Assembly: GCA_023139655.1 (NCBI GenBank)
Contig: JAGLNE010000118.1
Location: 1-17,148 of the forward strand
Length of the DNA: 17,148 nucleotides
Direction: 5' to 3'
Origin: Candidatus Parcubacteria bacterium
GTDB taxonomy: Bacteria > Patescibacteriota > Patescibacteriia > Patescibacteriales > UBA12075
Shown: one piece after another, positions 1-7,647 of the stretch
Position numbering within the stretch: position 1 is the stretch's first letter
How the letters are laid out: the number at the start of each line of letters is the position of its first letter
The notes under the pieces: model-generated
Database searches by the model: none
Told to the model about the DNA's origin: nothing
The model's input: only the letters and a program-made list of their open reading frames with translations
Program-made: the position numbers and the translations under genes

Positions 1-1133
1 CTAAATGTACCCTGATCATAACCACGAGAAATAATGGCTCGAGGAGACTCATTGTTATCAGCTGTGCCGATCTCAAAAAATGGCTCAATAAAATTGCCAT
101 CTGTATCAAGCACGTAAACGCCAATACTAGAACGAGCACTAACGCTTTTTACGCCAACAGCGACATAGCCTTGATTACCGCCATCATCATTCAACAGCGC
201 GATATCAGTAATACACTCATCGTCACCTGTGTGTTCTAAAGGAAGATTCACCAGTTTATTGCCCTGATAATCCATGCGCACAAAATAAGAGTAACGATGA
301 AAAGTGCCTCCACAGACAAATCCGATATAATTGTTATTAACATCACGATCCTCTTTAATGGTCCAAAATTCTTCCTGATTCCCCACTAACTGATACCAGC
401 TATTAATTGTCCTTATTGGCGTTCCCGGATTACTGGGGTCAATGATAATTACATAGCCGTCAGTATCATAACTAGATAGTCTGATATAACCGGCAATCGC
501 GATAAAACCCGCGTAAGCTGAGTTTTGCAAAGCAATTATGTCATACCCTGTATCATCCCAATTTCCGCCATGCATTGTGCGAGTGATCTGAGAGCCGTCT
601 GTGGCTAACTGCAAATGCAATATTTGCAAACCTTGCCCGGCTCCATTGATTCTTCCGGTCGCGTGAAGCAAACCGTCTGAATATATCAGTTTATTTATAT
701 ATTCATCACTCTCACTCTGGTAAATACGGACCGGCGCTGTAGTGGCATCATCTACGATCGCGTAAATCTCTGAATAACGAGTTGTGACTGTACGATGATA
801 ACAACTAACATAAATTATGCCATCAGCGACCACTCCGGAAGTAAAAACAAATCCTTCAAGACCTGTTAAGCTAAATAATTTGTTGTATACCTGAGCTCTA
901 CCCGGAGGCGGACCAACCTTAAGAACAAAGCCGCCGCTGTTAAGCGCCCAACCTCCAACTGACCCAACAAAAAAAGAACTTCCGTCAGGACTGTTAATGG
1001 GAGCAAATTGATATGGCGTATAGCGATATCCATCAGTTGGGTTAGGGTAAAAAAAATCATCTGCTTGCGCCATTAATGGCGCAAACAGAACCATTACCAA
1101 AAAAATACATAACGTTCTTAGTTTGCATAACAT
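1..1133 (-). CDS. Secreted protein with possible beta-propeller repeats (3' end cut by window)
   Basis: The frame is open from the ATG at 1133 to the window edge (377 codons, no stop). Start choice is firm: a strong SD, AGGAGG, lies about 6 nt upstream. Residues 1-24 form a Sec signal peptide (basic start, hydrophobic core, cleavage after A-Q-A) with no lipobox, so the product is probably exported and soluble or wall-associated. The mature part is rich in Gly, Asp, Tyr and Trp and has recurrent strand-like stretches such as GFVFTSGVVADGIIYVSC, INKLIYSDGLLHATG and AGFIAIAGYIRLSSYDTDGY, resembling the repeated blades of PQQ/delta-60-type propellers. I cannot name the family. It follows the four minor pilins on the same strand, the position of PilY1 (whose C-terminal domain is a propeller) in Pseudomonas-type clusters, but it has its own promoter and terminator-bearing leader. 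A link to the pilus is inference. Confidence 0.8.
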   Translation of the reverse strand, partial: MLCKLRTLCIFLVMVLFAPLMAQADDFFYPNPTDGYRYTPYQFAPINSPDGSSFFVGSVGGWALNSGGFVLKVGPPPGRAQVYNKLFSLTGLEGFVFTSGVVADGIIYVSCYHRTVTTRYSEIYAIVDDATTAPVRIYQSESDEYINKLIYSDGLLHATGRINGAGQGLQILHLQLATDGSQITRTMHGGNWDDTGYDIIALQNSAYAGFIAIAGYIRLSSYDTDGYVIIIDPSNPGTPIRTINSWYQLVGNQEEFWTIKEDRDVNNNYIGFVCGGTFHRYSYFVRMDYQGNKLVNLPLEHTGDDECITDIALLNDDGGNQGYVAVGVKSVSARSSIGVYVLDTDGNFIEPFFEIGTADNNESPRAIISRGYDQGTF

Positions 1134-1186
1134 AATACACCTCCTATTTCTGTAAAACAGTTAATGTTAATTTCATTCAATCTAAC

Positions 1187-1207
1187 AAAAAAACAGCCGT
1201 TTGGCTG
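1187..1207 (-). terminator. Intrinsic terminator in the leader of the secreted-protein gene
   Basis: On the minus strand CAGCC-AAAC-GGCTG forms a 5-bp GC-rich stem with a 4-nt loop, followed at once by seven T. It lies about 30 nt downstream of the predicted start of transcription and 53 nt before the ATG at 1133. It could end read-through from the minor-pilin operon, attenuate the downstream gene, or both. Confidence 0.7.
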
Positions 1208-1244
1208 ATATTTATTTTCAAAGAACTATATTATAAGCTTAAAT

Positions 1245-1273
1245 ATTATTGCAAATTTTAGCCATTTTGTCAA
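1245..1273 (-). promoter_or_regulatory. Sigma70-like promoter for the secreted-protein gene
   Basis: On the minus strand a perfect -35 box TTGACA (1268-1273) is separated by exactly 17 nt from AATAAT (1245-1250), a 5/6 match to the -10 consensus. Transcription would start near 1238, giving a leader of about 105 nt that contains the terminator hairpin at 1187-1207. Confidence 0.6.
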
Positions 1274-1279
1274 GGGAAA

Positions 1280-1498
1280 ATGTCAAACTATCATAATTCA
1301 TGCATACTCTGCAATACACTGTTTTTTTCTTACCTGCCCTGCTTGTCCTGAGCGAGTGAAACGAGCCGAAGGGTCAAGGACAAATGTCAAACTCATCACA
1401 ACTCATACATACTCTGCAATAAACTGTTTTTTTCTTACCTGCCCTGCTTGTCCTGAGCGAGTGAAACGAGCCGAAGGGTCAAGGACAAATGTCAAACT
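1280..1498. repeat. Two tandem ~104-bp direct repeats plus a partial third unit
   Basis: Unit 1 spans 1280-1383 and unit 2 spans 1384-1488. A third start (ATGTCAAACT, 1489-1498) reaches the stop codon of the PilX-like gene. The final ~60 bp of each unit are identical; the first part differs by a few substitutions and one indel. Each unit ends in an imperfect palindrome with arms TTGTCCTGA and TCAAGGACAA, a dispersed-repeat type of the kind often seen in bacterial intergenic DNA. The 364-bp gap between genes (1134-1497) holds these repeats, the promoter and the terminator. No credible gene lies in it. Confidence 0.9.
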
Positions 1499-1938
1499 TA
1501 GTAAACTAATTCAACTCTTCTCCCCACTGAAGCGTATTGGCCTAAACAACTTAAAGTAGTGTCTGGCACTGAATAACTATATTGAATATTATACTTGGCA
1601 TTATTACTTAAAGTATATTCCCTTAAAGCCCCAACACAACAAACGCCACCGCCACACTCATTGCCAACATTAAAGCTAATATAATCGCCATTAACACATC
1701 CGCCGGTATTAAAATCAGCTGCTTTCCGCACATGCCAGATAATTTGTTCCCCGGCCGACTCAGCCGCGAAATAGGCCTTGGTTGAGTCATAGCGCTCCTT
1801 AGACATCTTTAGTCCGCTAACCACAATATCGCTGGCAGTAAAAGTAATTGTAAATACAGCAAATAATATTAAAAGTGTTAGCAAGAGGGCAGTGCCGCCC
1901 TTTTGGCTAATTAATAAATTTTTTAAAATTTTATTCAT
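1498..1938 (-). CDS. PilX/GspK-like minor pilin
   Basis: 146 residues from the chosen ATG at 1938. A longer reading from 2010 would put 24 non-pilin residues in front of the leader and run deeper into the upstream gene, so I reject it. The N-terminus has the prepilin form: a short basic leader, a Gly-Gly site (G14/G15), then the hydrophobic helix TALLLTLLILFAVFTITF. The usual Glu at mature position +5 is absent (Leu instead), as in PilX and GspK proteins that cap the minor pilin tip. The rest contains two Cys pairs (GGCVNG/NECGG and GVCCVG) typical of a small secreted domain. The start overlaps the upstream stop by 8 nt (ATGAATAA), so translation is probably coupled. It is the last gene of the minor pilin operon. 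The repeat array begins at its stop codon. Confidence 0.8.
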   Translation of the reverse strand: MNKILKNLLISQKGGTALLLTLLILFAVFTITFTASDIVVSGLKMSKERYDSTKAYFAAESAGEQIIWHVRKAADFNTGGCVNGDYISFNVGNECGGGVCCVGALREYTLSNNAKYNIQYSYSVPDTTLSCLGQYASVGRRVELVY

Positions 1939-2530
1939 AAAAACGCGATGAAACACTAGTTTGAATATAAAATGGTATTTTGGCGCTTGCTTTGGCAGCC
2001 CTGGCCTCAACCTTCATTTTCATAGTTACTATTTGCTGAATGCGGTTACCCGGCAATACACCAATGGTATTAGCGGTTATTATAAACTCCAGATCGCTGA
2101 TCTCTATTTCGTCAGGCGTAGTTGAAGCAGCTGTGCCATCCCGGTTTTTCATTAAACTACTGCCATCAAGATAATACTGGACGCATTCACCATGTTTATT
2201 CTTAAAACATATTTCGTCAAGATCACCCGAATCCTGATTAAATATTCTATTATCAAATGTAGTGACATCAGGGCAGTTGGGATTTGGGCTACATTCACCA
2301 TTACTACGAACCGCCTGCCGCATATCCTTACTAATTACTTCCATAACATAACGGATACTTTCCTGAGTATGCTGGGCGGATATGGCCTGGCGCTGACCCT
2401 CTACCACGGACTGAAAAATACTGGTAGTAAGCACTATAACTATCGCGAAAATACCAATTGAAACAATAATTTCCAAAAGCGTAGTCCCTTTGTTATTAAA
2501 AAATATTTTTTTATTTTTAACGCCAGTCAT
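1931..2530 (-). CDS. PilW/PulJ-like minor pilin
   Basis: 199 residues from the ATG at 2530. The in-frame start at 2545 would only lengthen the leader by five residues. The type III signal is clear: basic leader, NNKG|TTLLE with cleavage after G15 and Glu20 at mature +5, then the helix IIVSIGIFAIVIVLTTSIF. The mature part resembles PilW/GspJ: a helix with an amphipathic tail, a Cys-rich insert (CSPNPNCP, EICFKNKHGEC), and a segment EIEISDLEFIITAN typical of the strand-rich end of this family. It overlaps the end of the preceding PilV-like gene by 14 nt and its own stop overlaps the PilX-like start, so the four minor pilins form one coupled operon. Likely role: priming pilus assembly and forming the tip. 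Processed by the PilD encoded upstream. Confidence 0.82.
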   Translation of the reverse strand: MTGVKNKKIFFNNKGTTLLEIIVSIGIFAIVIVLTTSIFQSVVEGQRQAISAQHTQESIRYVMEVISKDMRQAVRSNGECSPNPNCPDVTTFDNRIFNQDSGDLDEICFKNKHGECVQYYLDGSSLMKNRDGTAASTTPDEIEISDLEFIITANTIGVLPGNRIQQIVTMKMKVEARAAKASAKIPFYIQTSVSSRFYE

Positions 2531-3065
2531 AAAGAATAGTATCAACTTGATAAGTTTTAGTATTGCCTCGATTTTCCCACATCACCGTGGAAGAAGCACC
2601 GATAAAATTATCACTCGCGTCTTCGGTAATATGGATCAAGCGATAATACGCAGTGGCATTACCAGTATTTACAATTGTATAATAACCATTAGCGTCTTTA
2701 TAAAGCCTGGTTGGATCACTGCCCAGGTCAGCCAAATCCGGTCCAGCGTTCACATAGCCAAAACCGCGGTAATCTATAATATAGGTCTGGTCATTTTGTA
2801 CGATATCAGTATCTGACCCGGATCCGTTCTCCCCGTCTTTCCAATCCGCAGCTCTAAGCCAATTGTTATCCCGCTGGTTGCGGACCAATTCCAGACCTTC
2901 CTGGGCCAGCATAGAGGCGATTAAATACTCTTTATTCACGCTCTGGGCCTGCAAATTCTGTATTACCAATGAGGACACGCCTAACAAGCCGAAAACAATA
3001 ATCGTTATTACGGTCATCAACTCCATCATGGAAAACCCTTTTTGATTTTTATTTGTCTTAAACAT
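2517..3065 (-). CDS. PilV/GspI-like minor pilin
   Basis: 182 residues from the ATG at 3065, which follows the upstream stop by a single base (TAA-T-ATG). The upstream in-frame start at 3092 lies inside the previous gene and would add nine non-leader residues. The prepilin signal is NQKG|FSMMEL with cleavage after G10 and Glu15 at mature +5, followed by the helix MTVITIIVFGLLGVSSLVI. The segment ASMLAQEGLELVRNQRDNNW matches the conserved region of PilV-type pilins after the helix (Ala-rich, then EG-E--R---). The globular part is rich in Asp, Tyr and Gly. Second of four coupled minor pilin genes. Assignment to PilV rather than another minor pilin class rests on order and this motif. Confidence 0.82.
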   Translation of the reverse strand: MFKTNKNQKGFSMMELMTVITIIVFGLLGVSSLVIQNLQAQSVNKEYLIASMLAQEGLELVRNQRDNNWLRAADWKDGENGSGSDTDIVQNDQTYIIDYRGFGYVNAGPDLADLGSDPTRLYKDANGYYTIVNTGNATAYYRLIHITEDASDNFIGASSTVMWENRGNTKTYQVDTILYDWR

Positions 3066-3066
3066 A

Positions 3067-3708
3067 TTAGTTTTGGATATCAACCAGACCAAAATTATTT
3101 ATTACTATATTTATTGTCCGGCCCGAACTTGTGTCCTGAAGGCTTACTTCCAAAAAACCTATTCCATCACCTCTGTCAATATCTAAAAAATCATCATTTT
3201 CATCGTCAGCCGCGGTAATCATAACCATTGGATCAGGCGGTTCAAATATTAAATAGGCATAGTTCCTATTAGTGAAGCCCCCGATATTTAATTCGCTAAT
3301 GATCACGTTATTGGGCAGTGACACTATTTTTTCCAGCTCTTCATACGCGCCTCCGTCTTCGGTCGCGCGATATTTATCCTGGCCGTCAACTGCTTTACCG
3401 GCTGTTGTTTGATCCCAGTCGGCAAATAGCCGATATTCACTGTCAGTCTTAAAAAACCTTATACCCCAGCCAAAATGAGGAAAATCATTAATCGGCTCAT
3501 ACCCCCGAAGTCCCAATGAATAATCCTGCACTAAGCGGACATCAGACACCAGTTTTAAAGCAGCCGCGTCCAAACTGGCGGTTTGGCCGGTATTACGGAC
3601 ATTTACAACCACCATTGCTGACATAAAGCCAATAATTGAAAGGCCGACCAAAAGCTCAACCAAGGTATGGCCAAACACATTATTTAATTTGTTAACTCTT
3701 TTTAACAC
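3067..3708 (-). CDS. GspH/FimT-like minor pilin (GTG start)
   Basis: 213 residues starting at GTG (3706-3708); no in-frame ATG is available upstream and no SD is visible. The signal is NNVFG|HTLVELL: cleavage after G13, Glu18 at mature +5, but His at +1 where Phe or Met is usual. The helix LVGLSIIGFMSAMVVVNV follows, then ALKLVSDVRLVQDYSLG, the conserved helical segment of GspH/FimT. The C-terminal half shows the strand-rich GspH pattern (GWGIRFFKTDSEYRLFADW; FGLVDIQN at the end). First gene of the minor pilin run, matching the FimT/FimU-PilV-PilW-PilX order known from Gammaproteobacteria. A hairpin (3720-3747) lies 12 nt before the start and could tune its expression relative to the upstream gene. 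Confidence 0.85.
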   Translation of the reverse strand: MLKRVNKLNNVFGHTLVELLVGLSIIGFMSAMVVVNVRNTGQTASLDAAALKLVSDVRLVQDYSLGLRGYEPINDFPHFGWGIRFFKTDSEYRLFADWDQTTAGKAVDGQDKYRATEDGGAYEELEKIVSLPNNVIISELNIGGFTNRNYAYLIFEPPDPMVMITAADDENDDFLDIDRGDGIGFLEVSLQDTSSGRTINIVINNFGLVDIQN

Positions 3709-3719
3709 TTTAATGCTAA

Positions 3720-3747
3720 ATTAGCGTGGTGCTAGAACCACGCTAAT
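3720..3747 (-). terminator. Hairpin between the Trp/Cys-repeat gene and the minor pilins
   Basis: Arms ATTAGCGTGGT and ACCACGCTAAT form an 11-bp perfect stem. The minus-strand side is followed only by TTTAGCATT, a weak T tract, so this may be a partial terminator, an mRNA processing site or a stability element. The plus-strand flank is more T-rich, but no plus-strand gene needs it. Confidence 0.45.
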
Positions 3748-3771
3748 CTTTATTATAAATTTTATTTAAAT

Positions 3772-5679
3772 CTATTGCGTTTCTATCCAGGAAGGCAATC
3801 TTACGCCAGCGTCAGTGCTTGTTGATATTTCGCAGGTATTACCATTACTGGTCAACTGTAATCTAATATTGGTTGGATCCATGTCTGAAAATATAATTAT
3901 AGATGAAGAAGCATTGCTAGATAATATTGTTGCAAAACCCAAATCTGGATCTTCAGTCCATAGCCAAGAGCAATTTGTTGTATCACAAGGATTTGCCGTG
4001 CTACCGCTATAATATATTCCCATATCCCGGCTTTCAAATAAAACCTCTTCTCCGGCGCTATAATTCCATGGTGTTCTTGTAATATTGCTAGGGTCAGGCC
4101 ATTCACCCGCGTCAATCGCAAAACTTTCACCAACATTCCAATCAGCTGATGGTTCATCACTTTGGTCCCAAACCATTATCCACCAATAAAACGTATCATT
4201 ATAACCCATAGTATAATTATCCCAAAAAGCCGGATTATTAATATCATTTACCCATAAATTTACAATATTTCCCGCGTCTATACACTTACCGCCATTATCA
4301 CCGGCATTAACGCACTTACCTGAGTCAAAATCAGGCGTGCCCGGAGGTTGTCCGCCAGCACCCGGATCATCATCAATAATTACGCGATAAGCGCTTTGCG
4401 TGTCACCCGCGTCCGGATCAGTAAATGTCCAATTTAGTCTGCGTTCAAATACCGAATTATTACAATATGTTGAATATTCAAATACAATCGGATTGGTGGT
4501 GGTTGGTGCTTGGTTATAAGTAAAATATTCACCATAAGTAACAGTGTAAGGTACTGAGCCACAAATATCTTCACCATTTGGCCCGCCCTCATTACAATTA
4601 AAGCTAACCCAACCAATGCCGGTACCGGTATCGTTACCATTGTAGGCCCAGCCTTCAAAATCAGCTCCATTCAACAACACATTATAGGGAATTGCCGCGG
4701 CGCTATCATTAAGTTTTATCCAACCATCATTGCCATAAGATAAAACATTGGCCCAGCCATAAACATTATTATCCGCGCCCAGGCAGGCAGTACAGTCATT
4801 GGAACCGTCGCAGGTATCCTGGCAATTGGTATTAAAGCTGTAATCAACACCGGCACCAGGCAGACTGCCTTCCTGAAAACTGATCCAGCCGACATTATCA
4901 CTCCAGGCATAGCCGGCAAAATTCTTAGTATTATAATCAATATGCACGCCATAGGTGCTGGAGCCGCACTCAGACTCATTATTACAGTTAAAGCTGATCC
5001 AATCCGTAGTAGAGCTATAAGCATAGCCACTGACGTTAGTATTCATGGCCACATGATAGCTGGAAGTGGCGCACCAATCCTGCTGGCTTGGCCCGGCCTC
5101 CTCACAGTTAAAATTAATCCAGCCATAGTCATCACTGTACGCCTGGCCATGCAAAGATTGATCATTGGTCATATAGACGCCGTAATCGGAGGCAGCACAT
5201 TCGTCCAAACAACGCATCTTTACCCAGCCAGCCGCTCCGCCACTACAAGCTGCCGGGGTGTCAGTCAGGCTGCAAAAACGGGCCCAGCCGGATAATTCGT
5301 TAGTAGTCAGATCCAGCATCGTAGAAGTAGCCGGGGTATCGGGCGGCACATCCGGCGTATCAAAACAAAGCCAGCCGGCCAGTTCGCTATAGGCGCAACC
5401 AGCTAGTCTCGCGGTTAAATCACCCAGATCTTCGGCCCCCACACTATAATCAGAGCTAGCGCAAACATCGGTATTTTCGCAGTTAAAGCTTAGCCAGCCA
5501 ATATTATCATTCCAGGCCCAGCCATGGAATGGATCACCGGTATTATTAAACTCAGCGGCAATCGCTTCATGCGCGCTATCGTCCTGAGGAGCATAAAAAA
5601 ATTGCCAGCCTAAAATTAAGACCAAGAGTAAGCCAATAATCACAATATCGTATTTATGTGCCTTTAATATTTTTTTCAT
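3772..5679 (-). CDS. Membrane-anchored surface protein with Trp/Cys ~40-residue repeats
   Basis: 635 residues. The ATG directly follows the pilD stop (TAA-ATG), so the two are coupled. Residues 11-30 are one membrane span or uncleaved signal; the rest is outside the cell. Residues 50-362 hold about eight copies of a ~40-residue unit. Its core is G-W-A-W/Y-S-D/N-x-x-G-W-I-S-F-N-C, seen at about 53, 93, 130-155, 178, 218, 256, 308 and 343. In four units the final Cys is followed by a second Cys 6 or 11 residues later (C67/C73, C192/C203, C232/C238, C362/C373), suggesting a disulfide per unit. Residues 390-525 look like a fibronectin/Ig-type domain (RLNWTFTDPDAGDTQSAYRV, DTFYWWIMVWDQSDEP) and 530-625 like a PKD-type domain. 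I do not recognise a named family. Its place between pilD and the minor pilins suggests a pilus-linked adhesin or tip factor (inference). It lacks a prepilin site. Confidence 0.85.
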   Translation of the reverse strand: MKKILKAHKYDIVIIGLLLVLILGWQFFYAPQDDSAHEAIAAEFNNTGDPFHGWAWNDNIGWLSFNCENTDVCASSDYSVGAEDLGDLTARLAGCAYSELAGWLCFDTPDVPPDTPATSTMLDLTTNELSGWARFCSLTDTPAACSGGAAGWVKMRCLDECAASDYGVYMTNDQSLHGQAYSDDYGWINFNCEEAGPSQQDWCATSSYHVAMNTNVSGYAYSSTTDWISFNCNNESECGSSTYGVHIDYNTKNFAGYAWSDNVGWISFQEGSLPGAGVDYSFNTNCQDTCDGSNDCTACLGADNNVYGWANVLSYGNDGWIKLNDSAAAIPYNVLLNGADFEGWAYNGNDTGTGIGWVSFNCNEGGPNGEDICGSVPYTVTYGEYFTYNQAPTTTNPIVFEYSTYCNNSVFERRLNWTFTDPDAGDTQSAYRVIIDDDPGAGGQPPGTPDFDSGKCVNAGDNGGKCIDAGNIVNLWVNDINNPAFWDNYTMGYNDTFYWWIMVWDQSDEPSADWNVGESFAIDAGEWPDPSNITRTPWNYSAGEEVLFESRDMGIYYSGSTANPCDTTNCSWLWTEDPDLGFATILSSNASSSIIIFSDMDPTNIRLQLTSNGNTCEISTSTDAGVRLPSWIETQ

Positions 5680-6471
5680 TTAGAACACAAGTAATCCTAA
5701 ATACCAATTTAAAATAAAATCTCCCCAAAAAAGGATGATGATAGTGGCTGTGGACAAAAATATACCCATTGGCACCATGGAACCCCACTTCTTTTTGCCA
5801 GTTATTAATAAACCAATAGCAGCAACAGAACCAATAATATAGGCCAAAAATATAGCTAATATTACGCCTGGCCATCCTAAAATAAGCCCCATGAGCGCGC
5901 CCAGCCTAATGTCACCGCCGCCAACCCACTTGCCTTTGGATACTAAAAATTGTACAAGAAAGAAACTACCTCCTATTATACCAGAAACAAGGAGATTCAA
6001 CAAATTAAAACCCAGCACTAAATTAAATATTAATACCGCAATCCCAGCCGGAATCGTAACTTTATCCAATATCAAATACCAACGCAGGTCGTAGATGAAA
6101 ATAATGATCATAACGCTGATAATAAACCAATCACGCAATAACTGCACATAACACATATCATACAACACATAACACTTTGAATCCAAGTTTATATTTATAT
6201 ACCACGCTAAAACAAACAACAGACCGGTTATTAACTCTACTATTGGGTATTGCCAGCTTATTCTCTTCGAGCAGTGGCGGCATTTACCCTTGAGTATTAA
6301 AAAGCTTAAAATCGGGATGTTGTCGTACCAGGCGATTTTGTAGCGGCATTTAGGACAATAAGAGCGGTTCATTATCCCCTCTTTTTTATGGAGTCGCCAA
6401 ACCAGGCAGTTTATGAAGCTGCCGATAGTAAGGCCGAGGAGGAAGATGAAAAAACAAAAAAAATAAATCAT
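5680..6471 (-). CDS. pilD: Prepilin peptidase (leader peptidase / N-methyltransferase)
   Basis: 263 residues, normal for bifunctional PilD. It cuts prepilin leaders after Gly at the cytoplasmic face of the membrane and methylates the new N-terminus; the substrates would be the pilins and minor pilins in this window. The N-terminal domain keeps GSFINCLVWRL and the two zinc-type cysteine pairs C39-x2-C42 and C64-x2-C67 of the methylating form. The aspartyl protease residues are D128 (FIYDLRW) and D187 in the hallmark GGGDIRLG motif. Several membrane spans fill the remainder. No SD is visible before the ATG at 6471. The gene follows a glycosyltransferase by 26 nt and its stop touches the start of the Trp/Cys-repeat gene, so it may be cotranscribed with both the glycan and the minor pilin blocks. 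Confidence 0.96.
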   Translation of the reverse strand: MIYFFCFFIFLLGLTIGSFINCLVWRLHKKEGIMNRSYCPKCRYKIAWYDNIPILSFLILKGKCRHCSKRISWQYPIVELITGLLFVLAWYININLDSKCYVLYDMCYVQLLRDWFIISVMIIIFIYDLRWYLILDKVTIPAGIAVLIFNLVLGFNLLNLLVSGIIGGSFFLVQFLVSKGKWVGGGDIRLGALMGLILGWPGVILAIFLAYIIGSVAAIGLLITGKKKWGSMVPMGIFLSTATIIILFWGDFILNWYLGLLVF

Positions 6472-6497
6472 AATTTAATTTTATTCAAATATTGATA

Positions 6498-7625
6498 TTA
6501 ATTCATTGACTCAAAAATATTTGATATTCGGTAAGCCGCGTATTCGGAGGTATTATGTTTCAAAACTTCTTTATAAGCATTACTTATTATCTTTTCCTTT
6601 AAATCTTTATCTTTAATAATTTCTAATATTGCCTTACTTAAATCTTTTGAGTTATTTGGCCTGACTAATAACCCGGTAATTCCCGGCTTAATTATCTCAG
6701 CCGTGCCGCCCACGTCAGTGCCAATAACCGGCACTTTAGACATCATCGCCTCAATCGCCACCGATGGATAACCTTCGGGAACCAATGAAGGTATGCATAA
6801 AATATCAATTATTTTTAACAATAACGGAATATTTTCCTGTTGCCCTGTAAACACTATATCCCCCGCCATTTTTTTAAGCTCATTTTCGTTGTCTCCTTCC
6901 TGTCCCACGCCAGAACCGATTATTATACATTTTATATTCCTTTTTTTATTTTTGTCCACTAATATATTAACTGCTTTTATCAAAACCTGGGCTCCTTTCT
7001 GCTCTACCAGCCTGCCGATATAGCCTATTACTATCGCCTTGTCTTCAATCCCCCATTTTCTTTTTATGGCGTCTACCTTTTTTATCTCCACCCCAATATC
7101 TTGGCTATAATTATCTCTCCAAATATTTATTATCTCCTGCCTGCAATCAGGGACTGCCGGATAATACGCAGCTAAATATTTAGAGACATATAAAATTTTC
7201 CTGGGTATAAACGACAATATTTTAAAAAGTGATTTAGGAAAAGTAATATCCTGGATAAACCAAACTATTTTTGCTCCCCCTAACATGGAAGAAAGGCTTC
7301 CTACTATACAGGCCCTTACAGTATTGGCAAAAACTATATCAATATTATCTTTGCTTATTATCCATTTTATATTTTTTATGGCGCTTATCAAATTATATAT
7401 AGTTTTAATCCTAAACGATTTTAACTGACCGAAATCAATCACATAATATTTAATTCCCAAGCAATCATATTTATTTGTTAACCCAAGCTGGCGCGCTTTT
7501 TTTGAACAAACAACAATAACTTTATATTTTTTTTTATCTATTTGCCCAATCAAAGATATTAATGAAAGCTGTGCCCCGCCAATAAAAGGAGTGTGGTCAA
7601 GAAATAATATTTTTTTTCTCTCCAT
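6498..7625 (-). CDS. Glycosyltransferase family 4 (GT-B fold)
   Basis: 375 residues, a typical GT4 length. The N-terminal Rossmann half starts with KILFLDHTPFIGGAQLSL, the Gly-rich loop common in GT4 enzymes that use nucleotide sugars. The C-terminal half carries AIVIGYIGRLVEQKGAQVLI (about 197-216), IIIGSG (235-240) and the E-x7-E catalytic signature with E284 and E292 (PEGYPSVAIEAM), followed by PVIGTDVGGTAEII. It likely adds a sugar to a lipid-linked or surface glycan at the cytoplasmic face; the donor and acceptor cannot be read from sequence. The ATG at 7625 has no SD of its own. A stop codon lies four codons upstream in frame, so no longer start exists. An SD-led ATG-TAG start-stop pair lies 22 nt upstream. 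It sits between a methyltransferase and pilD. Confidence 0.93.
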   Translation of the reverse strand: MERKKILFLDHTPFIGGAQLSLISLIGQIDKKKYKVIVVCSKKARQLGLTNKYDCLGIKYYVIDFGQLKSFRIKTIYNLISAIKNIKWIISKDNIDIVFANTVRACIVGSLSSMLGGAKIVWFIQDITFPKSLFKILSFIPRKILYVSKYLAAYYPAVPDCRQEIINIWRDNYSQDIGVEIKKVDAIKRKWGIEDKAIVIGYIGRLVEQKGAQVLIKAVNILVDKNKKRNIKCIIIGSGVGQEGDNENELKKMAGDIVFTGQQENIPLLLKIIDILCIPSLVPEGYPSVAIEAMMSKVPVIGTDVGGTAEIIKPGITGLLVRPNNSKDLSKAILEIIKDKDLKEKIISNAYKEVLKHNTSEYAAYRISNIFESMN

Positions 7626-7647
7626 ATGATTACACTAATTTTTAAAA

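Noticed and set aside
866..1060. 64-codon minus-strand ORF
   Set aside because: It lies in another frame inside the secreted-protein gene, whose signal peptide, SD and long open frame are far stronger.
1280..1498. Considered as a CRISPR remnant
   Set aside because: The units are ~104 bp tandem copies with no distinct spacers, and no cas gene is nearby.
1356..1559. 67-codon plus-strand ORF with an internally repeated peptide
   Set aside because: The repetition comes from the tandem DNA repeat; there is no SD and it runs into the PilX-like gene.
2192..2816. Plus-strand ORFs of 89 and 108 codons
   Set aside because: They are antisense to the PilW-like and PilV-like pilins and have no recognisable domain.
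4434..5295. Out-of-frame and antisense ORFs of 78-117 codons
   Set aside because: They are shadows of the repetitive Trp/Cys-repeat gene; repeated codons keep other frames open.
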